Assembly: GCA_024734495.1 (NCBI GenBank)
Contig: JALMQS010000729.1
Coordinates: 1,674,001 to 1,738,000, forward strand
From: Forficula auricularia
Taxonomy: Eukaryota; Arthropoda; Insecta; Dermaptera; Forficulidae
Length of the DNA stretch: 64,000 nt
Reading direction: 5' to 3'
Each line of letters begins with the position of its first letter. The stretch's first letter is position 1. The notes beneath the pieces are model-generated. The model saw nothing but the letters and a program-made list of their open reading frames with translations, did not search any database and was not told where the DNA came from. This document shows positions 11,215 to 23,333 of this stretch, one piece after another. Both the position numbers and the translations under genes were made by a program.

Positions 11215-11720
11215 CTTTGCTGTAGACATAGAGGATTCGACTTAAAATAAAAAATAGCGATTGATTCTCATCTAATACTTGAGGATAAACAATTCTACAT
11301 TGGATTTTGGACGTTTCGGTTATTATTGGTAACCAGTGCTGAAGATATAGAGAAATTGACTTAAAATCAAAAATAGCGATTGATTCTTCTAAATCTCGAG
11401 GAATAACAATTCTACTTTGAATTTTTGACGTTTCGGTTATTACTAGAAACCATTGCTGAAGATATGGAGGAATCGAGTTAAAATCAAAAATAGGCATCGA
11501 CTCTCATCTAATACTTGAGGAATAACAATTCTACAATGGATTTTTGATGTTTCGATTATTATTGGTAACCAATGCTGAAAACATGGAAAAATCGGCCTAA
11601 AATTAAAAATAACGATCGATTCTTATCTAATACTAGAGGAATAACCTTATTGTATTCCATTTTTAATGTTTTGAATATGGCAACCTCTACTGAAGAATCG
11701 ACTTAAAATCAAAAAGACTA
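11215..11720. repeat. 118-bp minisatellite, about 4.3 copies
   Basis: GCTG(A/T)AGA at about 11219, 11337, 11454 and 11572 marks a 117-118 bp period. Units share ATTGATTCT, GAGGAATAACAATTCTAC and GACGTTTCGGTTATTA and diverge progressively toward the right. The open frame across it on the minus strand is a repeat artefact. Confidence 0.85.
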
Positions 11721-13190
11721 ACTAAATTCTTTTCTTGTAGACAACTCAAGCAACGATCTGTTGCAGTTTATTTACTTGATTAATTCATGCATTTCGGCAT
11801 CATCCATGGCATTAACATTCATGTTTTGACTATACAGAAAAGAAAGAATTTTAGAAATCAATTTAAACAGAATAAGGTCAACAAAAACATATTTGCAAAA
11901 ACTTTGCTCATACACGTACCTATTCTTGGATACAACAAAACATTTATACATGTAAGTTAAATAAATAAAATAAAATAAACACTACAGATTCGTAATAAAA
12001 AAGGAAAATATTAATTTATTTCATGCTGGTTTAAATTGGAGTTGTAAAGAAAAAGCCAAAAACATCAAAAGAATAAATTAATAAATATTTAATTTTTCAT
12101 GACAGAGGTCTCGCACTTCGAGACAACTCCTGAATAATCAACTCCTTTGTACTTCTTGGATTTGATGGCCATCCCATCAATTTTATTCCACCTTGTTCAT
12201 CATACATCTTTGTCATTGAATAAAAAGTAGCTGAACTCCTGTGTGTTATACAACCAATACGCTCCACTAATATCAATAAAGGCTACCCTATAGGCGTCAG
12301 CTCGGGTTAAGAAATATATGCTATAGCGACTACTCAAAATCAATTGAAACCTGATTTTCTTAACAAGGCGTATGAGTAGTTTTAACAAACTTTTTTGAGA
12401 GTACTAGTTGTTATAGATTTATGTATTTAGAGCTTAAAAGATCAATTATGTTTTTCACAAGCAGTTTTATGGAATTCTAACTTGCTTACAAAAAAAGTAA
12501 ATGCACTCAAGAGAGTGAAGAAAACCAACTAATTTATCCAAATAAGTTCAGGTCTGGACATGCAAAAACAATTTTAACTGACCCATTTCAATCGAAACTA
12601 GCTTAAACTTCAATTTTTCTAGATATAACATTTTTTCTGATATTTTTATTTTTCTCTAAATTATCTTCGTTAATTATAATATTGACTACTTAATATTCGA
12701 ACTCACGAAGGGTGGTTTGTTAAAATTAATTTTATTGATTTTTAACTAATTTTAGGTTTCACGGCACCAGATAATATACTTTAATGATTCAAATGATTAA
12801 TTTAAAGGGTATTATTAGTTTAACCAAATAATTATCAACAAGTCCACCTAAATCTTTAATTATATTTATTTATAGATTTTCATGAAAAAACAAAAAAAAT
12901 GTTAAAACTCTTATATCAGGATTAACTCTCACGTAATTAACTGAATAAGGGGAAATATCAATACCAGGGCTGGAGACAAAGATTGATAGATTGAAATAAA
13001 TTATATACAGTAGGTTTAATAAGAATAAATTAAAACCTTTACTTTATCTTATATCTTCTTTCTGTGATTCTGTCAAGCATAAATTCTATTTATTTATATT
13101 TAAATGTATTTTTCATACATATATGTATATTACAATATTACAAATTTTAATAATAAATTTATAATATTTCTCAATATTTCTCAATAGAAA
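11721..13190. other. AT-rich, no gene seen
   Basis: No gene can be supported. A short less AT-rich stretch (12100-12380) has no recognisable product or splice pattern. Confidence 0.4.
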
Positions 13191-13193
13191 TAT

Positions 13194-13680
13194 TCAACTG
13201 TGCCTTTTAAGATATATCCTCACTTGGTTCTTAAATTGAATCAGACTTGATGCATTTCTCACTTCAGCTGGCAAAGAATTAAATTCCTCAAGTCCTCTAA
13301 AATATAATGAATTTCTGGTGCCCTGTATCCTCACACTCTCAATAAATATATCGTCTCTAATTCGCGTCTCATGATCATGAATCTCGTTGACCAATGTGAA
13401 ATTTAGATAGACTGGGAGCTACATATGATATAATTTATATACAAAACACATTGTCTATAAAAATAAGAATTGAATCAGATTCATAAGTCCTAAACATTCC
13501 AGTATATTACTTATTGATGTATACCTGTCACATTTTAGAATAATTCTTAGGAATCCATTTTGTAAGTGTTGCACCTTATCAATATTCTCCTGAGTATCAA
13601 AATATAATATTATGGGACAGCAAGACAAACTAGGACTTCTAATGTTTATATTCAAATTATTACTAGCTCTACCAATTATT
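13194..13680 (-). pseudogene. LINE reverse transcriptase C-terminal fragment
   Basis: Read on the minus strand, the upstream piece gives ENIDKVQHLQNGFLRIILKC and CLGLMNLIQ; the downstream piece gives GTRNSLYFRGLEEFNSLP and ends IYLKRHS before a stop at 13194-13196. These are the thumb and tail motifs of non-LTR reverse transcriptases (L-Q-N-x-x-L-R-I-I; N-S-L-F-x-x-G; F-N-S-L-P). The two pieces are in different frames. No catalytic core remains. Confidence 0.75.
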
Positions 13681-13726
13681 AAAATATTATTTTTTTATTA
13701 ATAAGATATGATTTTTTCTAGTTTTT

Positions 13727-14410
13727 AACCGACTTCAAAAAAGGAGGAGGTTCTCTATTCGACTGATTTTTTTTTTGTGCCTATGTTACCTCATATCTCC
13801 GCCAATTGTGAACCGATTTTGAAAATTTTTATTGCATTGGGTCCAGTCTAGCTTCCGATTGGTCCCATTTTTTTCATAGGTATTAGACCTTTTTTGTTAG
13901 GTTTGTTTAAGCCTAACTTCTTTGTTTATCAACCGATTTCGATGATTCTTTTTTTATTGGAAAGGGGTTATCTTAGGGATGGTGCCATATTAATTTGGTC
14001 AAGTTCTGATGATAGGATCACTATTAATAACATCACTAAAAAGAGAAAAATAAAAATAATTTTTAAGAAAAAATAAAAATCGACTTCAAAAAATTGAACG
14101 CAACAAATAAAATACACTAAAAGGTATAAAATAATTATTATCTTATTTAGTTACAATTAAACGACGAAATATTAACATGAAATTATTTTTGAAATCGGTA
14201 CCAAACAAACTATACCTATAAGCGAGCATACCTTACAAACGTACTAAGTAAGATCCATCGAATGCGATTCATAAAAGGTATATGTTTGGCACCGACTTCA
14301 AAAAGTAATTTCATGTTAATATTTAGTCGTTTAGTTGTAACTAAATAAGATAATAATTATTTTATACCTTTTAGTGTATTTTATTTGTTGCATTTAATTT
14401 AAAATTTCCA
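13727..14410 (+). mobile_element. GACTTC-ended element, copy 1 (loop orientation 1)
   Basis: It opens CCGACTTCAAAAAAGG at about 13730 and shares about 370 bp of asymmetric left part with the copy at 20672-21375, on the same strand. Next come inverted arms (about 14097-14196 and 14294-14400) around a 97-base loop at 14197-14293 bounded by GGTACC and GGCACC. The loop is reverse-complemented relative to copy 2. The right end (GTCGGTTTTATTTTTTTC) is displaced to about 14946, after an intervening foldback-arm fragment. No coding capacity. Confidence 0.75.
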
Positions 14411-14985
14411 TTTTAATAGGGATCACCACTTAAAACCGCCTTTACTTGTGTAAAATAATGTTTACTTTTCTCTGAAAAAAATTATTTAATTTTGAATATT
14501 TAATCCTCTCTAGTTACTTACATAGTCAAGCTCCTAATTATAGATAATGGACGTTCTTTTAGTAAATTAAAATATCAAAATGTTTCTTCATTAGAATTTT
14601 TGAATAATATGTAGAATATCCTAGCCTATAGCAGGATTTATATAACTTTGCACATAAATTTCACCAACACTGCTTAACCCCTTTGAGGTACACAAATTTA
14701 TATAATGAAAAAACAGAGAAGCATTGATGTCTAAAATCAATAGTTTACGCGTTAAAAATATTCCAATATAAATAGTAGAGTAGACAAGTAGAGTGAATGG
14801 ACTTGAATCAATAACAAATGTCTCTCTGATGGTGCGAGACATCCTCTCGATATAATAGACCAAAAGAATTATAAATGAGAAAGAAATCGATCTTATTTAT
14901 TTGAGGTTCATAGTAACTTTCTAATATAAGAAAATCGCATTTTGAAAGTCGGTTTTATTTTTTTCTTAAAAATTATTTTTATATG
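14411..14985. mobile_element. Foldback-arm fragment inside the GACTTC element
   Basis: From about 14540 the sequence follows the outer arm of the element at 4886 (ATAATGGACGTTC, TTTCACCAACACTGC, GACATCCTCTCGATATAA). It ends at about 14945, where the displaced right end of the GACTTC element resumes (AAGTCGGTTTTATTTTTTTC). The segment therefore looks like an insertion into, or rearrangement of, the first element. Confidence 0.55.
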
Positions 14986-16310
14986 ACCTCCGATTATCAG
15001 TAAAACAGCAGAGCAAATCCTGTTTACTTTCGTACTGCCTTTACGAAATCCTGATATAGTTATACCTGTTTTTGAGAAAGCAAAAAACTAAAACCATTGA
15101 AAGTGAAGGGGTAGTTCCAGTTGGTTTATTTAATCAAAACCTTGCTGTGATATCTCAAGCCGATAACTAATTCAAGTTTTAAATTTCCCGTAAGATCTAT
15201 AATTTAATTATAAAGGTCATTGTGTTCTTCTAATGAGAATTAAATAAATAATTTACTGAAAAATGAATACTTCAAAAATTACATTTCTGAGATTGCCATT
15301 TGCTTATTCTAGGTAAGTGAAAGTAAATAAAAATAAATAAATAAATATAAATGATAAATCGAAATTTGTTAATCAATTTCGAAAATAAATCAAACACAAT
15401 CTGAAATATTTGAACCGTAAATTAATTTGAAATTTTAGGCCTTCTAAAAGGTGTGCCTAAACGAAGAGGCTATTTGTTTTTGTTATTTACGTTAAAATGA
15501 AAAATATTTGGAATATTAATGTAAATATTTGACTATGTTGTTTTGTCACATGAAATACAATAGCACTTTAATGGGCAATGCAGTTCGTTAGCAGATATAT
15601 AGTCTTTTATGAGTATAGATTTGTGCTCCATGTTACCCAATGGAGTAGTCTCAATAAAACATTTTTGCATTAATATCCCCATAATCGTAGTATTTATTAC
15701 TTGAGTTATTACTATAACAAATTCGATAGGTACTCTTTAACGGAATATTCTTTTTTGAAGTTTTTGAATTTTAAAACTAACTTAAATAATACAATTAATA
15801 TTCATAAATAATAGTTGGTATGCCACTAAGAAAATAATATAAGTAAAAAATCCATTATATTATTAAAAATGAATTATAATAAATAAATTTGTGCAGGTAT
15901 TTAGATTATAGCTAAATCAAAACCAAATGATTAAAATACTCTAATTAGAGCTCTAATTTTGTTGATTTGGTAGTTGAGTTGTTTATCGAAAGATAATTTT
16001 CAGCTAATACAATCTTGATTGTACATTTTTAATTCACGACGTTTCGAAACCTATTTTCAAATTGTTTACAAGTGGCCTGAGAGAAGTGTGATGATTGACT
16101 GAGGAGAGACTACAGAAATAGGTGTCGAAATGTCAAGAATTCTGATGCGATGTTCTCATTAAAAATTAGCACTCTAAGTAGTTTTAGTCGAAACTTCTGT
16201 TTAGATAAACTTAAATTGATTAATTCTATCTTTTTTTAATATCAAATTATATATAGCTGAGTCGAAAAATCGCAAGATTTAACTAAATGCAAGAAAATTA
16301 ACGTTAAAGT
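14986..16310. other. AT-rich, no gene seen
   Basis: No gene or structural RNA. A CGACGTTTCGAAACC palindrome near 16037 recalls the GAAACGTCG strings of the hammerhead-like repeats. Confidence 0.4.
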
Positions 16311-16314
16311 GAAA

Positions 16315-16900
16315 TATAAAAAGAAATCAAAGAGGTTATCCTCTACTTGATGCAAATAAATATATAGATACATATATAATTAGTATAATATGTATATGTT
16401 GCAGTATAAACCAGTTTTTAGTAAGAACGGGTTCTTATTAGTTAAAACGCGTTTCACTGAATACATTTGTTGCAACTAGAATTTACTGATGTTAGTTGAG
16501 TTTGGTCCAAAGGTCTAGAATCTTCACTTTTGACCTTCCGTCTCATTTATTAAACGAAAATGTCAAAAATTACATCCTCATTAGAAGCAAAGTTGTAGAG
16601 GATGTAATTTTAGACATTTTCGTTTAAAAATTTTTGAAAATAAAAATCCAAAATGAGGCGGAAGGTCAAAAATTAAGATTCTAGACATTTGGACGAAACT
16701 CAACCAACATTAATAAATTCTAGTTGCCACAAAGGTATATTCACTGAATCCCGTTTTTTCTAGTAAAAACGGATTTTACTGCAACATATATATAAACATA
16801 ATTTATTTGTTAGATAGGATAAGTATGACCTTCATCATCAGTCTTTTTAATTATAAATATTTCATCTGTTATTTCTCATGGATTCTAATGTCTAATTGGA
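16315..16900. repeat. Dispersed repeat interrupted by a 385-bp palindrome
   Basis: The outer sequence (GTTATCCTCTACTTGATGC at 16334; CCTTCATCATCAGTCTTTTT at 16831) matches a contiguous copy at 34630-34800. Within it, 16399-16784 is an imperfect palindrome from GTTGCAG to CTGCAAC. Its arms include GTTGAGTTTGGTCCAAAGGTC, part of the ~120-bp module seen in other elements. TATG/CATA borders suggest an insertion but no certain duplication. Confidence 0.65.
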
Positions 16901-16944
16901 TTTAAGTAAATTCGTTTTGTCGTAATAGTAAATGCAGATCACTC

Positions 16945-17563
16945 TATTAGGTTTAAGGACAAGAATTACTTTTTGTGTAGTCCATGACTCAGGAAATGTA
17001 GAGTTTTTGCTAAATTCGTTAAATAGTTTTACCAACAATACTTTTGACGTGATTGGTAGGTTTTTTAGCATTGGATAACTAATTTCATCAAATCCTGGGG
17101 AATTGTCCTTTTTGCGATAGAGTGCACTCTCAAATTCTTCAATTGAAATTATCTCATTCAATAGATGATTGTTATCATCGTCTGGAGGGAGAAAATTTAG
17201 CTCCTCAGGCACGTATGGGGGCGCTAAAGAGCTCTGAAATTCCTCAGTTAGTTTTTCATCAATAGTGCGAGATGGAGACTCTAAATTTTTTAATATTCTT
17301 ATTCTCTTCCAGATTACAGTTGTTGGAGTGTCTTTGTTCATTTCCGAACAGAATTTTTTCCAGCTAACGCGCTTGCTATTTTTTAAAATTTTTTTAGTTT
17401 CAGATTCAGCTTTTTTATAATTGATAAAATTATCGTAATTCGAATTTTGGATAAATTTATTTAGGGCTTCTTTTCGACTTGAAATACTTTTAGTACAGTC
17501 TTCATTCCACCAAACAGGACTAGGGCGGGTTTTGATGTTTTTATTTTTTATTGGAGTCTCTAA
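16945..17563 (-). pseudogene. LINE ORF2 linker and N-terminal RT part (inverted)
   Basis: On the minus strand it begins near LESPILETPIKNKN and reads RPSPVWWNEDC, a motif between the endonuclease and reverse transcriptase of I-group LINEs. It continues without a stop through MNKDTPTTVIW to the RT block SPGFDEISYPMLKNL and ends KVILVLKPN at the insertion border. The endonuclease is lost by 5' truncation. The next RT block (ISSYRPIAL) is on the plus strand just past the inversion point. A GAGTCTC/GAGACTC inverted repeat sits at the junction (17554-17578), a likely microhomology. Confidence 0.9.
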
Positions 17564-19832
17564 TATTGGAGACTCTAATTTAATTAGTTCTTATAGACCC
17601 ATAGCGCTATCTTCTTGTATTGAAAAAATTTACGAATCCATCCTAAAAAATAGATTGGAATGGTTCGTGGAAACTGGTGAATTTCATAGCTCAAGACAGT
17701 TTGGCTTTAGAAGAGGAAAAAGCTCTTTGGATAGTTTGAACATATTAAATAATGAAATATTATCTGCTTTCCGCTGTAGAAAGATTCTCACAGCGTTATT
17801 TTTAGATATAAAAAATGCATACGATAATGTAAATATAAAATTATTATGTCAAAAATTGGAGAACATTAAAATTCCAAATAATTTTATTAATATTATTATT
17901 AAGCTTACTCAGTATAGAAAAGTTATTTTAAATGATAATGACAGTGAACCCAGAATTGTTTATAAGGGGTTGCCTCAAGGGGCGGTTCTTAGCCCTATTC
18001 TATTTAATCTCTAAACAGCTGATTTGGAAAGTGTTGTTGTCCCGGGTGTTTATATTTTACAGTTCGCAGATGACGTTTGCATTTTCACGACTTCTCATTC
18101 CATTGAGGAGAATAATTTAGCTTTATCTCAAACTATGGCAAGAGTTTTTAGGTGGCTTAACAACAATCATCTTGAATTGGAAGTTAATAAAACTAAAACT
18201 GTAATATTTTCTAGGAAATACAAAATAAACCGTCCAGACCATATTACTCTTAATGGTATAAATTTTCAGGTCCACAAAGAGGTTAAATTTCTGGGTTTGA
18301 CTATGGATCAGAAGCTTAGCTGGAAGCCACACATTGAACAAATAACTAAAAAGTGCGAAAGCAAAATAAACATCTTAAAATCGGTTTGTAATTGCTGGTG
18401 GGGTTCCGACATAGCTACTGCTCTCTTGATATACCGGGCTATTATTAGACCCCATTTCGACTATGGTTCTACACTTTTTGGAAATTCACCAAAATATATA
18501 ATAAATAAACTAGAAAGAATACAATTTCGTTCACTTCGAATATGCACAGGGGCTATGAAATCTACTCCGACTAATGGCCTTTTGGTTGAATGTGGTGAGA
18601 TGCCAATGAAAGGTCGATTCGAGATGATTTCATCTAGATATATTTCTAGAAAAATATCGATGAGTGACTCGTTGGTTTTAAATTCTATCAGAATGAATAC
18701 AACTAATGATCACCAAGCCAACCATTACACCAATAGAAACATGCTCTCATCGAGTCTTGAATCAATAACGAACGAGGCATATCAAATTTATAAGTCTCCC
18801 TCTCATATTTATTTTTCTGGTGACTTTCGTTCTTATTTTCATCGTATCAGTTTCCACATGTTCAACCATAAAAAGGGTACTCCTTTTATTAATCTTATTT
18901 TTAAAAATTTCATAGCCAGTGATTTCACTAATCATACAATCATCTACACAGATGGATCTAAAAGTAATGATTCATTATTTGTTGGAGGTGCTTTTCTTAT
19001 TGAGGGTAGTAATGGTATGATATCAAAAAAATTAAAATTCCCCAAAGAAACATCTATCTTTACAGCTGAAGCTTTGTCTATTTTTGAGGCTCTAAAGTAT
19101 ATTCAAACCTTTCCGGGAGGTGAATTTCTAGTGTGTACGGATTCTCTGAGTGTAATGGAAGCTATGAAGGGGCTCCATAAAAATAGAAATCCATCCCCAA
19201 TTATTATAAATATCATTAATCAAATTTTTAAGTTGGAAAATGTCAACAAAAAAATTTCCTTTACTTGGATTCCGGGGCACGCAGGGATAAATGGTAACGA
19301 ACAAGCAGACCAACTTGCTAATCTAGCCAGGGTGGATGGGGAGTTTTTAAACATTGCTCTCCCTATTTCTGACATCTATAACATCATTAAAAATAAATCT
19401 CTTTCAAAATGGCAACAACATTGGGCAGAGAGCAGTAAGACCAAAGGAGGCCATCTCTTTAAAATAGTTCCTATAATTCCCCATACACCATGGTTCATAT
19501 ACAACCATTATTTTAAAAATCTGTCCACACTGATATTTCGCCTTCGTAGCGGTCATGCTCCCACACCGTCTCACCTACATAGACTGGGAGTCAGGGATAC
19601 TCCATTTTGCGTGTGTGGTGGTGAAAATATTGGGGATATTGATCATATATATTTGAACTGTGATAGATATAAGATCAAAATTGACAAATTTTACACTGAT
19701 ATTACTAAAGAAAAAATTTTGCTACCAACACGAATGACAATTCTTCTCCATTATACAAATGTTAAATCGGACATTACCAAGATAATAATAGGGCATATTT
19801 TGTCTATTGGATGGTTTTGGAATAACACTTGA
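17564..19832 (+). pseudogene. LINE ORF2: reverse transcriptase core, RNase H, zinc knuckle
   Basis: One continuous frame except for a single TAA at 18012-18014, inside LFNL*TADL, where the family normally has Tyr. Visible in order: SSYRPIALSSC; FLDIKNAYDNV with the first catalytic Asp; GLPQGAVLSPILFNL; QFADD with the catalytic Asp pair (about 18063); the thumb (FLGLTMDQKLSW); RNase H with YTDGSK (about 18945), TAEALSIFEAL, CTDSLSVMEA and GHAGINGNEQAD (about 19275); and a C-terminal CVCGG...H...C knuckle (19608-19661). The stop is at 19830-19832. Apart from the nonsense codon all catalytic residues are present, so the copy is recent. Confidence 0.93.
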
Positions 19833-20167
19833 CATACTACTCCATATCTCATTTAATCATTACTTATTATGAATCCCTTAAAGACATTTCAAACTTATTC
19901 ATAGTCTTCGACAATGATCTTCTGAGACCTTTTACATCTTAGGCCTCAGTTTTTATACTAAGGATCAAGGCAGGAACTTTTTGTGGCCCGGGCGGCGTGT
20001 GCCGCGGGTACTCCTATTGCTGTGCTGTGGGGGGCGCCGCTCTGGTGTCATATTGGTCCTTGTTAAGGGGTAAAAATAAATTTTTTAATACTATAGAGTT
20101 GGCCAAATGCTTTGTTATGAGCAAGGCCAGGGAGGGAAAAAAAAAAAAAAAAAAATGCAGATCACTC

Positions 20168-20670
20168 AACAAACAAAGGTATAACAATCATTTTAAAAGC
20201 TTCAAATTAAATAAACAAAATGTCTAATTATATTAATTTGGTTTTAATTTACCCGAAGTTTAAATATCTGCGTATATTTTATGTTTATAATATCAAGGTT
20301 ACCTTAAGTGGATTCGAAGGTCCCAACAATCCCCAACAGCTGCACTGAACAACGCACAAACCAATAGAACAAAGAGAAAAACAATAACCACTCAATATAT
20401 TGATGAGAACTTGTCTCGATGTCAAATGAAATTTAACTGAATAGAAAAGCAGCATGGCTTTGGAAAGAGTCCTGTTGGACGGATAAGATAACAGCGCAGC
20501 GACGAAAATAATTCCAATAAATGAATAAAAATGTATTAAAGACTTGCCCAGTGAAAAAACGATAATTCAATCAATTGATAGATATTCCTCTATCCGTGGT
20601 ATTTTTTCAAATTAGATTTCTACTTTCTTTTTCAAAAACATCAAAAATTCAAAAAATAATCGATTTCATT
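20168..20670. other. AT-rich, no gene seen
   Basis: Flank of the LINE; nothing recognisable. Slightly higher GC at 20320-20530 without a coding pattern. Confidence 0.4.
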
Positions 20671-20671
20671 C

Positions 20672-21375
20672 ATTTTTAAGCGACTTTAAAAAAAGGAGGA
20701 GGTTCTCTATTCGACTGAATTTTTTTTTGTGCCTATGTTACCTCATATCTCCGCCAATTGTGAACCGATTTTGAAAAAAAAAATTCGCATTGGGTTCAGT
20801 CTACCTTCCGATTGGTCCCATTTTTTTCATAGGTATTAGACCTTTTTTGTTAGGTTTGTTCAGGCCTAACTTCTTTGTTTATCAACCGATTTCGATGATT
20901 CTTTTTTATCCGAAAGGGGGTATCTTAGGGATGGTGTCATATTAATTTGGTGATATGATCACTATTAATAACATCACTAAAAAGAGAAAAATAAAAATAA
21001 TTTTAAAAAAAATAAAACCGACTTCAATAAATTAAATACAACAAATAAAATACACTAAAAGGTATAAAATAACTATTATCTTATTTAGTTACAAGTAAAC
21101 GACGAAATATTAACATGAAATTACTTTTTGAAGTCGGTGCCAAACATATACCTTTTATGAATCGCACTCGACGGATCTTACTTAGCACGTTTGGAGGGTG
21201 TGCTCGCTTATAGGTATAGTTTGTTTGGTACCGACTTCAAAAAGTAATTTCATGTTAATATTTCGTAATTTAGTTGTAACTAAATAAGATAATAATTATT
21301 TTATACCTTTTAGTGTATTTTATTTGTTGTATTTAATTTTTTGAAGTCGGTTTTATTTTTTTCTTAAAAATTATT
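20672..21375 (+). mobile_element. GACTTC-ended element, copy 2 (loop orientation 2)
   Basis: Begins TTAAGCGACTTTAAAAAAAGG and ends AGTCGGTTTTATTTTTTTC. The left 370 bp match copy 1 on the same strand. Inverted arms lie at about 21035-21135 and 21233-21345. The 97-base loop (21136-21232, GGTGCC to GGTACC) is the reverse complement of the copy 1 loop with about 7 substitutions. Non-autonomous. Confidence 0.8.
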
Positions 21376-21850
21376 TTTATATTTCCTTAAATAGAAACAA
21401 ATCGACCAAAGAGAATCAGACTGACAAATTCTATATCTAATAGGAATATATAATTATTTAGAAAAATTATGATATCTTCTAAAATACTTGCGATATAAAA
21501 TTCGTTCGTATTTTTCGTTTATGGGAAAAGAATGAAAATGTTTTTTCAGAATTTAAATTTAAATGCATGAATAAAATTGAGATAGTTCAAAATTCATCTA
21601 TGGACAATTTGGGGCTCTACTACACACTCTTTTAATCAGAATTAAATTTAAAAATATTTATTGAAACTTAAATGAATGGCAATTCTATGTTAAAGATGCG
21701 TAGTGAGGTACTGGACGTCCACTTAAAAATATTTAACCTAATTTTCTTTAAAGAAAATTTTATTTTTTATTTTTGATTCCACAAAAAATATGGTCTTTCC
21801 AGAAAACATAATTCTAATAAAATTTTGAAAATGAATACATACATAACTTA
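21376..21850. other. AT-rich, no gene seen
   Basis: No features recognised. Confidence 0.4.
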
Positions 21851-21854
21851 CATA

Positions 21855-22096
21855 TCGTCGGCTTAGAGTGTAAAGCTGCTAACTCCATTTTCAATCACAT
21901 ATGACATATTAATACCGTTCGAAAGAAAAAGAGATGCATCTTCCAAATAAAACTGCTACTTAAAATTACGATCGTAAGTTGTAGAAAAAAATAGTTTCTT
22001 TCCATAACAACAATATTAAATTTTGTTTGTTTGTTCTCTGCCCTGTAAACTTTCTTTGTTGTGAGTTAGCAGGTTTACTCTCTAAGCCGACGATAT
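21855..22096. mobile_element. MITE with CGTCGGCTTAGAG ends
   Basis: TCGTCGGCTTAGAGTGTAAA at the left pairs with TTTACTCTCTAAGCCGACGA at the right; pairing extends through CTGCTAACTC. The bordering AT-rich trinucleotides are ambiguous, so the superfamily is not assigned. No coding content. Confidence 0.7.
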
Positions 22097-22154
22097 TTGA
22101 AGTTTGTATCTTATTTACTTGTGTTCAGGGAGAATGGTGTAGGTTCTAGCTGAA

Positions 22155-22355
22155 AGATATTTAATAAAATTAAAATTTAAATTTAAAAATATAAATTACT
22201 AGGTAAAATCACAAATAAAAGACAAATTGTTTGTGAGCAAGACTCTCTTCTCTGTGAACTACTGAAGATGGGCTCGTAACCCGAAATACCATATATAGTC
22301 TTGCTTGTGAATCGTACATAGTAATTTATATTTTTAAATTTAAATTATAATTTTC
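22155..22355. repeat. Palindrome with hammerhead-like core
   Basis: TTAAATTTAAAAATATAAAT and TACTA at the left return as reverse complement at 22322-22346. The centre (22262-22287) reads CTGAAGA, T, GGG-loop-CCC, GAAAT, matching the CTGANGA-stem-GAAA layout of hammerhead ribozymes with one extra base. Confidence 0.6.
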
Positions 22356-22959
22356 TTATTTACTTTACGAGCTATTGATGGATGACTGACGGAGAGACAT
22401 GCAGAGAGTTCTTTGAAGCGACACTAATAGCGTTCTATTTTACCTTTTAAACATAACGTTATATAATAATAAGAATAGTCCAGATTAATTTGCAGCAACG
22501 CTGACCTAATGCTGCCGACAGTGGCACTTTTTTATAATTTTTTAAAAACCTAAATTTTCTTATTCTTATTTTTTGATTTTTACAAAATTTAACGACTTAA
22601 GACACGCATGCCCATATGAGTTTCTCATGGCCATACTGGAGGGAGCAGCCTGTCATACAAACAACACCTGACCTCTTTTAAATATTTGGAGCCTTATACC
22701 GATTATCGATCCCAAATTTTAAAAAAATGATATAATATAATTCTCCTCCTCACACGATCCCACTTATTTAAATAAATCTACATATTTCCACACAAAACAT
22801 ATCACAATGCTGTAGATTATAGAAAAAAAAATACTTCCAGATTCATATCTAGAGCCTCATTTCTGTAGCTGTGTCAGGACGAAAATGAGGCGAAAATTTT
22901 AAGAGACTATGTATTTTCGGGAGTTTACAGGTATAGGTACATTTGGAATGTGGTTTTTT

Positions 22960-23095
22960 AAGAGGAATAAAATTTTTGGACCGAGACGCCGCCCGCCAGG
23001 GCACCAGCCCGGAGGGCCGAGCTCCGAGGGCATGCCGAAGGCACGCACTAAAAGCTCGTACTATATGTTGAAACATGGTTAAAGAACATTTTCAT
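22960..23095. other. GC-rich patch of unknown nature
   Basis: About 70 bases of strongly GC-rich sequence (22980-23050: GACGCCGCCCGCCAGGGC, GGAGGGCCGAGCTCCGAGG) in an AT-rich context. The minus-strand frame through it is not recognisable. It may be the end of an unidentified mobile element. Confidence 0.3.
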
Positions 23096-23333
23096 GTATA
23101 ATCTTTTTCGTGTATTTTGATTTCGGCAACTACGATAACTCAAAAACGGAAGGAAAAGAACTTCTTTTCCATGGCAAAAAGTATTCCCAAAACATAGATT
23201 TCGGACTGTCTAGCTTCAGCGTTTCCGACTATATTCTGGAATGCAGAAAATCTGGAAAAAATCAAATCGTTTTATATAGGAACTTATTATATGGTCTTGC
23301 AAATTTTAAATAAAATAAGAATAAATAAAAAAA

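Larger units (their letters stand above)
16945..20152 (+). mobile_element. Young RNase H-bearing LINE with 5' inversion
   Basis: A 3.2-kb insertion flanked by a perfect 15-bp duplication AAATGCAGATCACTC (16930-16944 and 20153-20167) and ending in an A tract. The first part (16945 to about 17563) is inverted and codes on the minus strand; the rest codes on the plus strand. Joined in reading order the two parts are nearly contiguous. That is the signature of twin priming during target-primed reverse transcription. The 3' untranslated part has a GC-rich stretch (19988-20060). RNase H and the CxC...H...C tail place it in the I/R1-like group; the exact clade is not certain. Confidence 0.93.
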
